Source: Streptococcus parasanguinis
Lineage (GTDB): Bacteria; Bacillota; Bacilli; Lactobacillales; Streptococcaceae
Direction: 5' to 3'
Assembly (NCBI RefSeq): GCF_032163505.1
Contig: NZ_CP134147.1
Span: forward strand, 1,516,501 to 1,580,500
DNA: 64,000 bases
A program made the position numbers and the translations under genes. Positions 8,654 to 17,093 of the stretch are shown piece by piece; within the stretch, counting starts at the first letter, position 1; the number at the start of each line of letters is the position of its first letter. The notes below the pieces were generated by a model. The model worked only from the letters and a program-made list of their open reading frames with translations, ran no database searches and was not told the origin of the DNA.

Positions 8654-8686
8654 GTTTATTTTCTGCTTTCTTTATTTATGGGTATT

Positions 8687-8715
8687 ATCTTACCGTAATT
8701 TTTTTTTGATGTCAA
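8687..8715 (-). promoter_or_regulatory. Promoter of the ABC transporter leader and operon
   Basis: TTGACA (8710-8715) and TAAGAT (8687-8692) are spaced by 17 bp on the minus strand. Transcription should start near 8680, giving a leader of about 280 nt before the binding-protein ATG. Confidence 0.7.
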
Positions 8716-8770
8716 GACTATTTCAGAAATTTTTGAAATTTTTTGAAAATTCAACTGGTCCTGACAAGAA

Positions 8771-8803
8771 AAAACAGAGGCTGGAACACGTCCAGGCCTC
8801 TAT
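8771..8803 (-). terminator. Terminator after the CNNM/CBS gene
   Basis: Hairpin AGAGGCCTGGAC...GTTCCAGCCTCT on the minus strand, followed by six T residues, right after the stop codon. Confidence 0.8.
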
Positions 8804-8806
8804 ATT

Positions 8807-10156
8807 CTAATCTTCTTTTGATTTTGTTTCTTCATCTTCCTCGACGATTTCAGAAATTTCAACTTTCACCTTGGTCACACGACCATTTTTTACTTTGTCA
8901 TTTGTCAAAATGAGGTGTTTCTTTTGACTATCGACTTCACAGCTGAGTCGCTCTTTCAAGGTTGGAATTCGCCCAACCTCTGTCAGATAATACCCTGCAA
9001 TGGTATCCACATCATCACTTTGCAACTCAACATCAAAATATTCGTTAAAGTCATTTAGTGACATGGCTCCTTGTACGACATAGGTATTGTCCGCAATTTC
9101 AAAGACATCAATTTCTGCTTTGTCAGTCTCATCGTCAATTTCACCGACGATTTCTTCCAAGAGGTCTTCAAGAGTAACCAAACCAGACATCCCACCATAT
9201 TCATCAAGCAGAATGGCCATTTGATTTTGGGTATTGCGCAATTCCTTCAAAAGATCATCCACAAAAATGGTCTCTGGAACAAACAAAGGTTCTTGTAAAA
9301 TCTTTCTTAAGACAATATTATCAAAGCCATTGATAAATCCTTCGTTCAAGAGACGTTTGGTATGGATGAGGCCGATGACATTGTCCTTGTCATCATCATA
9401 GACAGGAATCCGTGAAAAGTTTTGCTTAAGGATACTTTCAATAATTTCTTTGGTATCATCATTGATATCGACCATGAAGGCATCTGTCCGTGGCACCATG
9501 ACTTCACGCGCTACCATTTCATCTAATGAAAAGATCCCTTGGAGCATCTCAATCTCGTCCGCATCTAGTGTTGCTTCACTATTGGTCAGCATATACTCGA
9601 TTTCATCCCGCGTCATCTTTTCATCCGGATCATCGAATTCCATTGGCGTGATACGGCTCAAAAGGTTGGTCGATGCTGAAAGCAACCAAACAAAGGGGCT
9701 GACAATTTTTCCTAATAGAATCACAATCGGAGCTGTTCGAACAGCCAACTCATCTTTCAAGTTCATAGCGATTCGTTTCGGATAGAGTTCGCCAAACACG
9801 ATCGAAATATAAGTCAAAAATGCTAGAGATAAAAAGCTTCCAGTTGCAAGAGCCGTTTTAGTATTGCCCATCCATCCAGCAATGACATGTCCAAGGCTAT
9901 CCGCAAGACTCGCCCCAGATAAGATGGTAATCAAGGTGATCCCCACCTGAATAGTGGATAAGAAATGGTTCGGTTGCTCCAATACGCTAAGAAGACGAAT
10001 GTATTTTTTATCTCCTTCTTCAGCCTTTTGCTCTACACGAGAGCGATTCAACGATACCATTGACATTTCAGTCGCCGAGAAAAAGGCATTCAACAATGTC
10101 AAAACAATCAATAAAATAAATTCCAGTAAAATTTCCTGACTGCCAGGGTCTTCCAT
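8807..10156 (-). CDS. CNNM/CorC family transporter with CBS domains (hemolysin-like)
   Basis: Membrane protein of 449 residues in the family linked to magnesium or cobalt transport, formerly called hemolysins. A DUF21/CNNM membrane domain (about residues 10-185, four helices, with NAFFSATEMSMVSLNRSR) is followed by a CBS pair (about 195-330, VMVPRTDAFMVD and NQMAILLDEYGGMSGLVTLEDLLEEIVGEI) and a C-terminal CorC/HlyC domain. I chose ATG 10156 because GGAGG lies 9 nt upstream. The longer frame would start above a TATATTATACT promoter-like stretch. It is monocistronic, bounded by terminators on both sides. Confidence 0.9.
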   Translation of the reverse strand: MEDPGSQEILLEFILLIVLTLLNAFFSATEMSMVSLNRSRVEQKAEEGDKKYIRLLSVLEQPNHFLSTIQVGITLITILSGASLADSLGHVIAGWMGNTKTALATGSFLSLAFLTYISIVFGELYPKRIAMNLKDELAVRTAPIVILLGKIVSPFVWLLSASTNLLSRITPMEFDDPDEKMTRDEIEYMLTNSEATLDADEIEMLQGIFSLDEMVAREVMVPRTDAFMVDINDDTKEIIESILKQNFSRIPVYDDDKDNVIGLIHTKRLLNEGFINGFDNIVLRKILQEPLFVPETIFVDDLLKELRNTQNQMAILLDEYGGMSGLVTLEDLLEEIVGEIDDETDKAEIDVFEIADNTYVVQGAMSLNDFNEYFDVELQSDDVDTIAGYYLTEVGRIPTLKERLSCEVDSQKKHLILTNDKVKNGRVTKVKVEISEIVEEDEETKSKED

Positions 10157-10244
10157 GGATAATTTCCTCCAGTATATAATATTGTATATTATACCACAAA
10201 ATAGGAGAGCCTGCATTCTTCTATAAAATTTTCTTTTTTGACCA

Positions 10245-10272
10245 TCAAAAAATCAGGAACAAGTCCTGATTT
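10245..10272 (-). terminator. Terminator after the Mga-like gene
   Basis: AATCAGGA...TCCTGATT hairpin with a T-run on the minus strand; its right arm abuts the stop codon of the regulator. Confidence 0.75.
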
Positions 10273-11753
10273 TAGTGTTCTGCACTGGTAAAATCATAAA
10301 AGAAAGCGTTGAGTTTTTCTACTAACTCAAGGGACGAGAGGCTACTTGTACAGATAAAAGGTTTTCTCTTTAGTTCTGGCATCATAAAGTTGGCGACCAC
10401 AACATCAGCATCCGAAGCTTCGATATCGTCCACTGTTAGATTGTACTTGATCATCTGTGTGAATTCAAAATTATCCGTACAGTAGAAATCAAGGAAGTCG
10501 ATCATGGATTTGGCATGGTGGTCATCAAAACGACTGATAATCAAGACCTTAATTGATTTCCGACGGCGCAATAATTGCGGTAAGAGACGCTCCCAGTGTG
10601 TGTAGACCGTGTAGATCATGTGTTTGATGATCTCATCATTCAGATCATGCTTCATGGTCTTCATATAAGTGATGATATGCTCCTTCAAATCATCATAGAA
10701 GGCTGGGAAGATGCTCATGAAATCTTCGTTGGTATTGGTCTTGGTATCAAATAAGAGAAACTCAGAGAATAATTCCTTCCGATCGAGATGAGACGTGTTA
10801 TGGACATGCATCAACATCTCATCAAGATTTTCAATGTCTAAATCATAGGTATAGCATAGATCCTTGAACATATCTCTGATGAGCGTCGTTGATTCTTTGG
10901 CATAAGGATCTGTTTCTGCAGCTTCGATCAAGCTTTCTGGACTGAAATAGAAATTCTCTTGAATGAAGATGATGAAGAACTGCTCCAGCACTTTTTCATT
11001 CAATTCGACACCCAACTGCAAGCTAAAGTAGCGCAACATCTCCTCGACATTGGTCACCCCTTGATAATGGTCCTTATACACATCATAGTTCGTTGGCATG
11101 TCAATAAAATAGCCCTGCTTAATCCGTGACAAGTAGACTGTCAAGAGAACTTTATAAGACCTGAGTACTGAGAAGGTCAATGGATAGCCATAGAGCTTGA
11201 AGAAGAAGGTGATCAAATCGGTCACAGCCTCTTCCTTAAATTCTGGGAAAGGCCACTCCATATAGTAATAACGTTCCGCAAAATACTGGGCATAGAAGAA
11301 ACGAACGTCAATCTCATCCCCGACAAGATTCAAGGGTTTCAAATCAATCTTTACATTGTATTTGGTTTGAAGCTTCTGATTAATCGTCCGAATCAAGCGG
11401 TAGAAAGATTGGTAACTCAGATCAAACTTTCTGCAAATATATTCATTGGAAACATCCTTGTTGAAGAAAAGATATTCAATCAAGGCGAAGGCTTGTGATT
11501 CTTTTAAAAAGTGATGATAGATCACTTCTAGCCCAACCGAATCCTCATAACTGATCTTGATCCCATTGGTAGAGGATTCAATTAAAAAGTCATCAAATGT
11601 ACTACGAAGATTAGACAAATCTTCTTTTAACGAACGTTCTGTACAATCCAAACGCTTGGCCAACTCTTTTAAGTGGAACCATCTTTTTTCCTTAATCAAG
11701 ATTTCCAATAATTGCAATTGGCGTCTCTGTTTTTTCGATAAGAGCAGTCTCAT
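10272..11753 (-). CDS. Mga-family transcriptional regulator (MgaSpn-like)
   Basis: Stand-alone DNA-binding regulator of 493 residues, the same length as the pneumococcal Mga homologue. Two N-terminal helix-turn-helix regions are visible (FHLKELAKRLDCTERSLKEDL near residues 27-47 and NEYICRKFDLSYQSFYRLI near 98-116), followed by PRD-like domains and a C-terminal EIIB-like region (KVLIISRFDDHHAKSMIDFL near 402). Mga proteins respond to sugar metabolism through PRD phosphorylation. A possible phosphorylatable His is seen in LMHVHNTSHLD. No obvious target operon adjoins it; the neighbours are a transporter and a permease with their own terminators. Confidence 0.85.
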   Translation of the reverse strand: MRLLLSKKQRRQLQLLEILIKEKRWFHLKELAKRLDCTERSLKEDLSNLRSTFDDFLIESSTNGIKISYEDSVGLEVIYHHFLKESQAFALIEYLFFNKDVSNEYICRKFDLSYQSFYRLIRTINQKLQTKYNVKIDLKPLNLVGDEIDVRFFYAQYFAERYYYMEWPFPEFKEEAVTDLITFFFKLYGYPLTFSVLRSYKVLLTVYLSRIKQGYFIDMPTNYDVYKDHYQGVTNVEEMLRYFSLQLGVELNEKVLEQFFIIFIQENFYFSPESLIEAAETDPYAKESTTLIRDMFKDLCYTYDLDIENLDEMLMHVHNTSHLDRKELFSEFLLFDTKTNTNEDFMSIFPAFYDDLKEHIITYMKTMKHDLNDEIIKHMIYTVYTHWERLLPQLLRRRKSIKVLIISRFDDHHAKSMIDFLDFYCTDNFEFTQMIKYNLTVDDIEASDADVVVANFMMPELKRKPFICTSSLSSLELVEKLNAFFYDFTSAEH

Positions 11754-11854
11754 CTTTTCCTACCTTTTCATATTTTCTTTCAAAATCACTTATATTTTAA
11801 CACATTTCATAGCACTTGTTGACTATTTTCCAGCATTTTTTCAAATAAATGTAC

Positions 11855-11890
11855 AAAAAAGACTCCAAGGCCCATATAGGCGCTAGAGTC
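11855..11890 (-). terminator. Terminator after the AI-2E family gene
   Basis: Hairpin GACTCTAG.../...TTGGAGTC on the minus strand with six T residues, overlapping the end of the gene. Confidence 0.75.
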
Positions 11891-13017
11891 TATGATTTAT
11901 TAATGATACCAAATTCTTCTTTTTTCTTCTGCTCCTTAGCAGCACGGTGGTTATCATAAAGATTCACCAAGAATTTTACAATTTCTTTTCCAATCGAATA
12001 GACTGGAATCGCAACGACCATCCCGATAATGCCGTAGATATTACTTGAGAGCAATAAGAGAACCATAATGGTAATCGGGTGAACCTTCATCACGCCTCCA
12101 ACGATACGCGGATAAAGAATATTCCCATCGATCTGCTGGATAATCAACATGTAAATGACTGCTTTGATCATCATATCCATATCTGTGAAGGCATAGGTGA
12201 TGATCATCGGAATCAAGCCGATGGTTGGTCCTACATATGGAATGAGGTTGGCCAGCCCAGAAAAGATGGCAAAGACCAAAGCGTACTTCAATCCAATAAA
12301 ACTATAGCCAATGTAGGCTAGGGTTCCAATGATAAAGGCATCGATCGAAATCCCACTAATATAGCGAGAGACCGTTTCATTCAAACTAATCAAGAGGCTT
12401 GAAATGTGGAGTTTGTCATTGCGTAAAATGGTCCGCTCCAACATCGGCAATAACTTCTTCCCATCGACCAAGAAATAAACCAAGAAGACAGGGGTCATGA
12501 TCAAGATAAAGACCGTATTGACAATGGTGTTAACCACACTTCCTAAACTGTTGGTCACACTATTCAAGAGATTTTGTAGGATATCCATATAAGAGAGATT
12601 CAACTGCTGAATCGTCGACTGGATATTCACATTCTGGAACAAAGGATTGGTCGAGAGTTTTCGAACCAAACTTTGAACTTCCCAGTAAAGTCCTTGAGTT
12701 GAATTGATCAAGCTGGTTAACTGATTAATTAAGATAGGGAGCAGATAAAAGATCCCTAAGCCAATGATCCCAAACAAGAGTACTAAGGTGATCAAAATCC
12801 CAAACACACGCTTGATTTTTAAATGTTTTTCCAACAATTCAACAATCGGATTGGTAATGTAATATAAAAAACCTGCAATTAAAAATGGTAAGAGGATGGT
12901 ATTCAGAACAGATACAAATGGAGAAATTAAAGTCCCCATTGATTTCCAAATATAAAAAATCACCGTCAATAATAAGATCTCACATGTCCAGAATAACAAT
13001 TTACTATTTCGAAACAT
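11890..13017 (-). CDS. AI-2E/PerM family permease
   Basis: Polytopic membrane protein of 375 residues with about eight hydrophobic segments. The family signature region near residues 250-270 (GLANLIPYVGPTIGLIPMI) and the C-terminal IYGIIGMVVAIPVYSIGKEI are characteristic of AI-2E/YtvI/PerM transporters. Members have been linked to autoinducer-2 export or to sodium/proton exchange; which applies here cannot be told from sequence. The gene is divergent from the lone ABC ATPase, sharing a 75-bp intergenic region, and has its own terminator. Confidence 0.85.
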   Translation of the reverse strand: MFRNSKLLFWTCEILLLTVIFYIWKSMGTLISPFVSVLNTILLPFLIAGFLYYITNPIVELLEKHLKIKRVFGILITLVLLFGIIGLGIFYLLPILINQLTSLINSTQGLYWEVQSLVRKLSTNPLFQNVNIQSTIQQLNLSYMDILQNLLNSVTNSLGSVVNTIVNTVFILIMTPVFLVYFLVDGKKLLPMLERTILRNDKLHISSLLISLNETVSRYISGISIDAFIIGTLAYIGYSFIGLKYALVFAIFSGLANLIPYVGPTIGLIPMIITYAFTDMDMMIKAVIYMLIIQQIDGNILYPRIVGGVMKVHPITIMVLLLLSSNIYGIIGMVVAIPVYSIGKEIVKFLVNLYDNHRAAKEQKKKEEFGIINKS

Positions 13018-13091
13018 TCCTTACCTCCTGTTTTCTATTCTACCATATTTTATGATAGAATAAAGGAGATTTTAATCAAAAGGATGAAGTT

Positions 13092-13883
13092 ATGAATAAT
13101 TTGATTGAACTACAAGACGTCAATTTGATCCGCAATGGAAAAGCCCTTTTAAAAGAGATTAACTGGCAAGTAAAAGAAAATGAATGTTGGGCGATTTTAG
13201 GCTTAAATGGAGCAGGAAAATCGACCCTCCTCAAACTGCTCATGTCTGAATACTGGGCTAGTTCTGGCCAGGTAACGGTCCTTGGAACCCGCTTTGGAGA
13301 AGGGGGTATTCCTGAGTTACGTAAGCGTATTGGGATCGTTAGCTCCTTCATTTCAGAAAGACTGCCAGAACATCTTTTGACAGAGCAAATTGTCCTAACT
13401 GGTCAATACAAGAGTAGTATCTTATATGCTGCATACGGGGAAGAAGAACTGAACTGGGCACGGGATATGCTAACTTCAATTGGGGCTAGCTCTTTGATCG
13501 GCCGCAAATACCGGGAGCTCTCCCAGGGAGAAAAGCAGACCGTTCTCATTGCACGAAGCCTCATGGACCAGCCAGATCTGATCATTTTTGACGAAGCTTC
13601 TAGTGGATTGGATCTCTTTGCCAGAGAAAAGCTCCTCCGTCAGATCCATCATATCAAACAACTGGATCACGCGCCTACCACGATCTACGTCACCCACCAT
13701 GCCGAGGAAATTACAACAGACATGACCCATGTCCTCTTACTCAAACATGGCCAAGTGGTCGAGCAAGGACCAAAGGAAAGCATTTTAACCCCCCATGTCC
13801 TTAGCCAGTTTTACGAAGCACCAGTATCCCTCATTGATCTTGGTGACGAGCGACTCTTTGTCAAACCAGAAATCGCACACTGA
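13092..13883 (+). CDS. Stand-alone ABC ATPase
   Basis: Cytoplasmic ATP-binding subunit of 263 residues with no permease or binding-protein gene beside it. Walker A GLNGAGKST is at about residue 36, the signature ELSQGEKQ near 140, Walker B DLIIFDEASSGLD near 162, and the switch His in YVTHHAEE near 197. It resembles single ATPases related to ModF/YlmA-type proteins. AAGGATGAAGTT precedes the ATG. The partner is unknown: it may pair with a distant membrane subunit or act on a non-transport target. A structured repeat follows it. Confidence 0.85.
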   Translation: MNNLIELQDVNLIRNGKALLKEINWQVKENECWAILGLNGAGKSTLLKLLMSEYWASSGQVTVLGTRFGEGGIPELRKRIGIVSSFISERLPEHLLTEQIVLTGQYKSSILYAAYGEEELNWARDMLTSIGASSLIGRKYRELSQGEKQTVLIARSLMDQPDLIIFDEASSGLDLFAREKLLRQIHHIKQLDHAPTTIYVTHHAEEITTDMTHVLLLKHGQVVEQGPKESILTPHVLSQFYEAPVSLIDLGDERLFVKPEIAH

Positions 13884-13904
13884 AAAGAAAATGAATAAAG
13901 CAAT

Positions 13905-13932
13905 AAGTGCCAAGATTCTCATCTTAGCACTT
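13905..13932. repeat. Left flanking copy of a terminator-type hairpin (AAGTGC...GCACTT)
   Basis: AAGTGCCAAGAT...ATCTTAGCACTT, 25 of about 28 positions identical to 14189-14215 on the far side of the cloverleaf element. It forms the same hairpin but lacks a T-run, so it looks like a duplicated target rather than an active terminator. Confidence 0.7.
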
Positions 13933-14188
13933 CGAGAGTATAGACAAACAGTTCTTCTTTACAAATCTAATAAATTCTATAAGAATAAAAAAATTTATTC
14001 GTTAGAATTATTCAATCGTCTACTGAAACTTTCCGCCGTGAGAAAAGTGCCTGAAACTATTAAGTTTCAGGCACTCGGAATTATTGAGACCTTAGGCTCA
14101 ATAATTAGTCATGGAACTTCGTAGAAGTTCGCTGACGTCCGTACTCACTTAAGGAAAGTTTTTAAGATAACTTTGTCCTCAATCTGAA
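13933..14188. repeat. Structured cloverleaf repeat element, copy 1
   Basis: The conserved core (about 14021-14188) matches 34496-34665 closely. A closing helix of AAACTTTCC with GGAAAGTTT and GTGAG with CTCAC encloses three hairpins: GTGCCTGAAAC...GTTTCAGGCAC, ATTATTGAG...CTCAATAAT, and GAACTTC GTA GAAGTTC. The second stem differs from copy 2 by paired changes that keep the pairing. A further hairpin (AATTCTA...TAGAATT) precedes the core. The element fills the gap between the convergent ABC ATPase and antiporter genes. It has no coding capacity beyond chance frames. Confidence 0.8.
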
Positions 14189-14215
14189 AAGTGCTAAGAT
14201 TTTATCTTAGCACTT
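14189..14215 (-). terminator. Terminator hairpin after the antiporter (right flanking copy)
   Basis: AAGTGCTAAGAT...ATCTTAGCACTT hairpin followed by four T residues on the minus strand, next to the antiporter stop codon. It is duplicated at 13905-13932 across the cloverleaf element. Confidence 0.7.
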
Positions 14216-14221
14216 TTACTT

Positions 14222-16276
14222 TTATCTATTCCGTGCATACTCGATCAAATCGTATGGAAGCGTATTGGCACTTTCTCTTAGGGAATAGCTTTCTAATTCA
14301 TTGACATTTTGTCGCATACGGCGCGCTTGCTTAGCGGTAATCAGGTGTTGCGCTTCATATTCAAAAATAATCTTACGCTCCAAATAATAGCCTCTCAACA
14401 TTTCATCGATATTATTTGGTTTCACGCGATTAATAACCCGCTCCACAAAGGCCCCACTGGTAATAATAGCTGTTTCTCTCAGACGAGATTCTTGGAGGAA
14501 AGAGATCAAACTGCTCCGATAAATCCCCTTGAGGTCTTCCAAACTTTCGATGATGATTTCCGTATTGGCCAGATAAAGGGCCGCAATCTGGTCATAATCA
14601 ATGGCCTCTAACTTGCTTTCCTCTCGGGTCCACCAGTTTCGCAAGCCAGACCCAAAAGTTAAGATCTCATGAACTAATAAACGCAAGAGACGGAAAGACA
14701 CCAAGAGGTAATAGGTTAAGCGAGACGAAAGATTGCGATTGACACGTTGCTCCATATTGCGAAGATAGCGTTGGTAGACGCGGTAGCCTCGCTCTCGAAT
14801 CTTCCCTTCTTCATAAGCCTGTTCCAAGCCGTCACTTTCAATACTCAAAATCAGGAGCTTCAACTGTTCCCAGTCCCTTTGAATGAGCCTGTTTTCTTGG
14901 CCTAGAATCAAGTTTTCTATGCGGCCATGGTAGTTATCAATCGCCGCATACAAGGGTCCCTTGTGCTTGCTATTCTTTAGGTCTGCTTCTAATTCCATGA
15001 CGACATCATTTAAAATCGCGATCTGCATCAGGTAGTCATTGGTTTCTTCCTTGTCTTCTGATAATTTTGGAAGTACCACTAAGCCAGCAATAAAGCTGAC
15101 AAGGGTAACTCCTGCCACTAAAAAGAGTAGGATAGGGTATTCTTTTTCGATCTTGGTTGGAATCAAAAGAATCGTCGCAATCGAAACCGTTCCCTTCACA
15201 CCCGAAAAGGTCAGCAATAAGGCATCTTTTAGATAATTTCTTAACGATTTTTTTAGTCGAACCGTTCGGAACCAATAAAAGAGGTAAACCATGACAAAAC
15301 GAATCAAAAAGAGCAAGGCTGTCAACAGAAAGACAGAAAGAACTAAAAGAAGATTATTGTAAATGGGACTACTTAAGATGGGCTTGGAGATCATTTCCAA
15401 TTCCATTCCTAAGATGACAAAGACCGACCCATTTAAGATAAAGTTGACCGTATTCCAGACAGTATGACTCACAGTATCTACCCGCGCTTCAAGGAGGGTA
15501 ATGTGCTTAAAGCGACTGGCTTTTAGGATCCCTGACACAACTACTGCAATGATACCAGAGACATGGAGTTCTTCTGCTAGGAAGAAGGTCAACAGTGGGA
15601 GACTCAGTTCTAATAACAATTCACTGGCAATATCACTGGCGCGAACACTCAAGAGCAAGGTTTGCAACCACCGGTTCACAAAGGCCGTTAAGATCCCCAC
15701 TGCAAATCCTCCAATGATGGAGATTCCTAAGGAAATCCCTGCCTCTCCAAGAGAGAAACTTCCGGTCGCAAGAGCTGCCAAGGCCACTCGAAAGGCAACT
15801 AGACCTGAGGCATCATTTAGTAACCCTTCGCCTTTTAAGATATTCGAAACCCGCTTTGGAAAGCTAAAGCGCTCAGACAGGGAGGCAAAGGCTACTAAGT
15901 CGGTAGGCCCAAGGGCTGCCCCAACTGCCATACAGGCTGCTAAAGGAAGGCTCAGCCACAAGGAGTGAGCTGCCCAGCCCAAACTAATGGTGGAGATAAA
16001 AATCACTGGGAAAATCAAATAGAGGATGATCCGCCAGTGCTTTAAGACGGAAGTAATATCTGCTTCTTCTGCTTCTCGAAATAAGAGAGGGCCAATGACC
16101 AGCGCCAGAAAGAGCTCGGTATCCAGATGAAAATTTTCTTCTGGCACAAAGAGGGCCCAACCAATCCCTAGTAAAATTTGAATCAAGGGTAGAGGAAGAC
16201 TTGGCACAAGTTTATTGGTGGCATTTGAGACGATCAAAATCATCGAAAAGATCACTGCATAAAGGAGTAGTTCCAT
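14222..16276 (-). CDS. NhaP-type sodium(cation)/proton antiporter
   Basis: Membrane antiporter of 684 residues exchanging cations for protons, with a role in pH and salt homeostasis. About twelve hydrophobic segments occupy residues 1-410, with the family motif GPTDLVAF near 128 and GEGLLNDASGLVAFR near 148, whose Asn-Asp pair supplies the transport-site carboxylate. A cytoplasmic C-terminal part (about 415-684) is mostly helical and charged. GGAGGGAG precedes the ATG. A small gene for an 84-residue protein ends 12 nt upstream on the same strand, so cotranscription with the ytqA-ytqB group is likely. Confidence 0.9.
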   Translation of the reverse strand: MELLLYAVIFSMILIVSNATNKLVPSLPLPLIQILLGIGWALFVPEENFHLDTELFLALVIGPLLFREAEEADITSVLKHWRIILYLIFPVIFISTISLGWAAHSLWLSLPLAACMAVGAALGPTDLVAFASLSERFSFPKRVSNILKGEGLLNDASGLVAFRVALAALATGSFSLGEAGISLGISIIGGFAVGILTAFVNRWLQTLLLSVRASDIASELLLELSLPLLTFFLAEELHVSGIIAVVVSGILKASRFKHITLLEARVDTVSHTVWNTVNFILNGSVFVILGMELEMISKPILSSPIYNNLLLVLSVFLLTALLFLIRFVMVYLFYWFRTVRLKKSLRNYLKDALLLTFSGVKGTVSIATILLIPTKIEKEYPILLFLVAGVTLVSFIAGLVVLPKLSEDKEETNDYLMQIAILNDVVMELEADLKNSKHKGPLYAAIDNYHGRIENLILGQENRLIQRDWEQLKLLILSIESDGLEQAYEEGKIRERGYRVYQRYLRNMEQRVNRNLSSRLTYYLLVSFRLLRLLVHEILTFGSGLRNWWTREESKLEAIDYDQIAALYLANTEIIIESLEDLKGIYRSSLISFLQESRLRETAIITSGAFVERVINRVKPNNIDEMLRGYYLERKIIFEYEAQHLITAKQARRMRQNVNELESYSLRESANTLPYDLIEYARNR

Positions 16277-16288
16277 ATCACTCCCTCC

Positions 16289-16543
16289 TTAGCGTTCTTG
16301 GCAGCAGGTCTCAAATTGCTGTTTTAACTCCGCAATCTTTTGGTCTGTCTTGGTTACATCCTTGTGCTCAATCTTCTTTTGGCACCGTTCCATCTCAAGC
16401 GAAACCAATTTCTTTTTTATTTTGAGCATCTTTTTGGTCATATGAGCTTCATCATAAAAACCTATTGCACGCTCGTGGATGGTTGATTCGACAAAATGAT
16501 GTCTCAATCCTTCGATTTTATTCTTTAAATATTCTTTATCCAT
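16289..16543 (-). CDS. Conserved small cytoplasmic protein, unknown function
   Basis: A protein of 84 residues that I do not recognise. It is highly charged (Lys/Glu), with no membrane segment, and probably helical or coiled-coil (LKIKKKLVSLEMERCQKKIE in the middle). Two cysteines sit together near the C-terminus (ETCCQER). Its start overlaps the end of the ytqB-like gene by 8 bp, indicating translational coupling within the ytqA-ytqB operon, and the antiporter gene follows after 12 nt. The coupling argues that it is a real gene. Confidence 0.7.
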   Translation of the reverse strand: MDKEYLKNKIEGLRHHFVESTIHERAIGFYDEAHMTKKMLKIKKKLVSLEMERCQKKIEHKDVTKTDQKIAELKQQFETCCQER

Positions 16544-17093
16544 GACGGTAGCTTTCTAATTTTTCGATCATGACCAAAAACGGTGGCTGATTCACTTGAT
16601 TCAGTGTCCGGTAGATGGTCGCTGTATAGTCTTTTTGAGGAAGCTGACTAACAAAGTCCAGCACTGCATCACGCTCGATGTCTCCTCCCTCATGACCATA
16701 ATAGATCATAATAGCCATTCGCCCACCTTTTTCTAGGCGAGCACAGATTTTCTCCATCGCTTCAATCGTGGTAGCAGGAAGAGTAATGACCGACTTATCT
16801 GCAGATGGCAGATACCCCAGATTAAAAATAGCTGCTTTGAGGGTCTCCACATATTGGTCCACATGCTGGTGGCCATCCAAAATCAACCGGACATGTTGAA
16901 GACCCAACTTTTCCAATCGTTCTCGGGTATTTACAAGTGCTTGTTCTTGAATATCAAAGGCATAGACCTGGCCTGCAAGTTGGGCTAAAAAGGCCGTATC
17001 ATGTCCATTTCCCATGGTCGCATCCACCACCACATCTTCTTTGGTGATGACTTCTGCTAAAAATTGATGGGCCATTTCAAGTGGTCGAAGCAT
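16536..17093 (-). CDS. Class I SAM-dependent methyltransferase, YtqB family
   Basis: Methyltransferase-fold protein of 185 residues. The SAM-binding loop VVVDATMGNGHDTAFLA is at about residues 20-36 and the acidic second-strand residue follows in VYAFDIQEQAL near 42-52. The NLGYLPSADKSVITLPATT segment contains the substrate-side NLGYLPG-like motif of the family. The target is presumed to be RNA by annotation of homologues, not by anything visible here. The gene overlaps ytqA by 17 bp and the 84-residue gene by 8 bp, so the three are translated as one unit. Confidence 0.85.
   Translation of the reverse strand: MLRPLEMAHQFLAEVITKEDVVVDATMGNGHDTAFLAQLAGQVYAFDIQEQALVNTRERLEKLGLQHVRLILDGHQHVDQYVETLKAAIFNLGYLPSADKSVITLPATTIEAMEKICARLEKGGRMAIMIYYGHEGGDIERDAVLDFVSQLPQKDYTATIYRTLNQVNQPPFLVMIEKLESYRHG

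Noticed and set aside
13795..14124. 109-codon plus-strand frame running from the ABC ATPase gene into the repeat
   Set aside because: It overlaps the ATPase in another frame and reads through a structured repeat; no ribosome-binding site.
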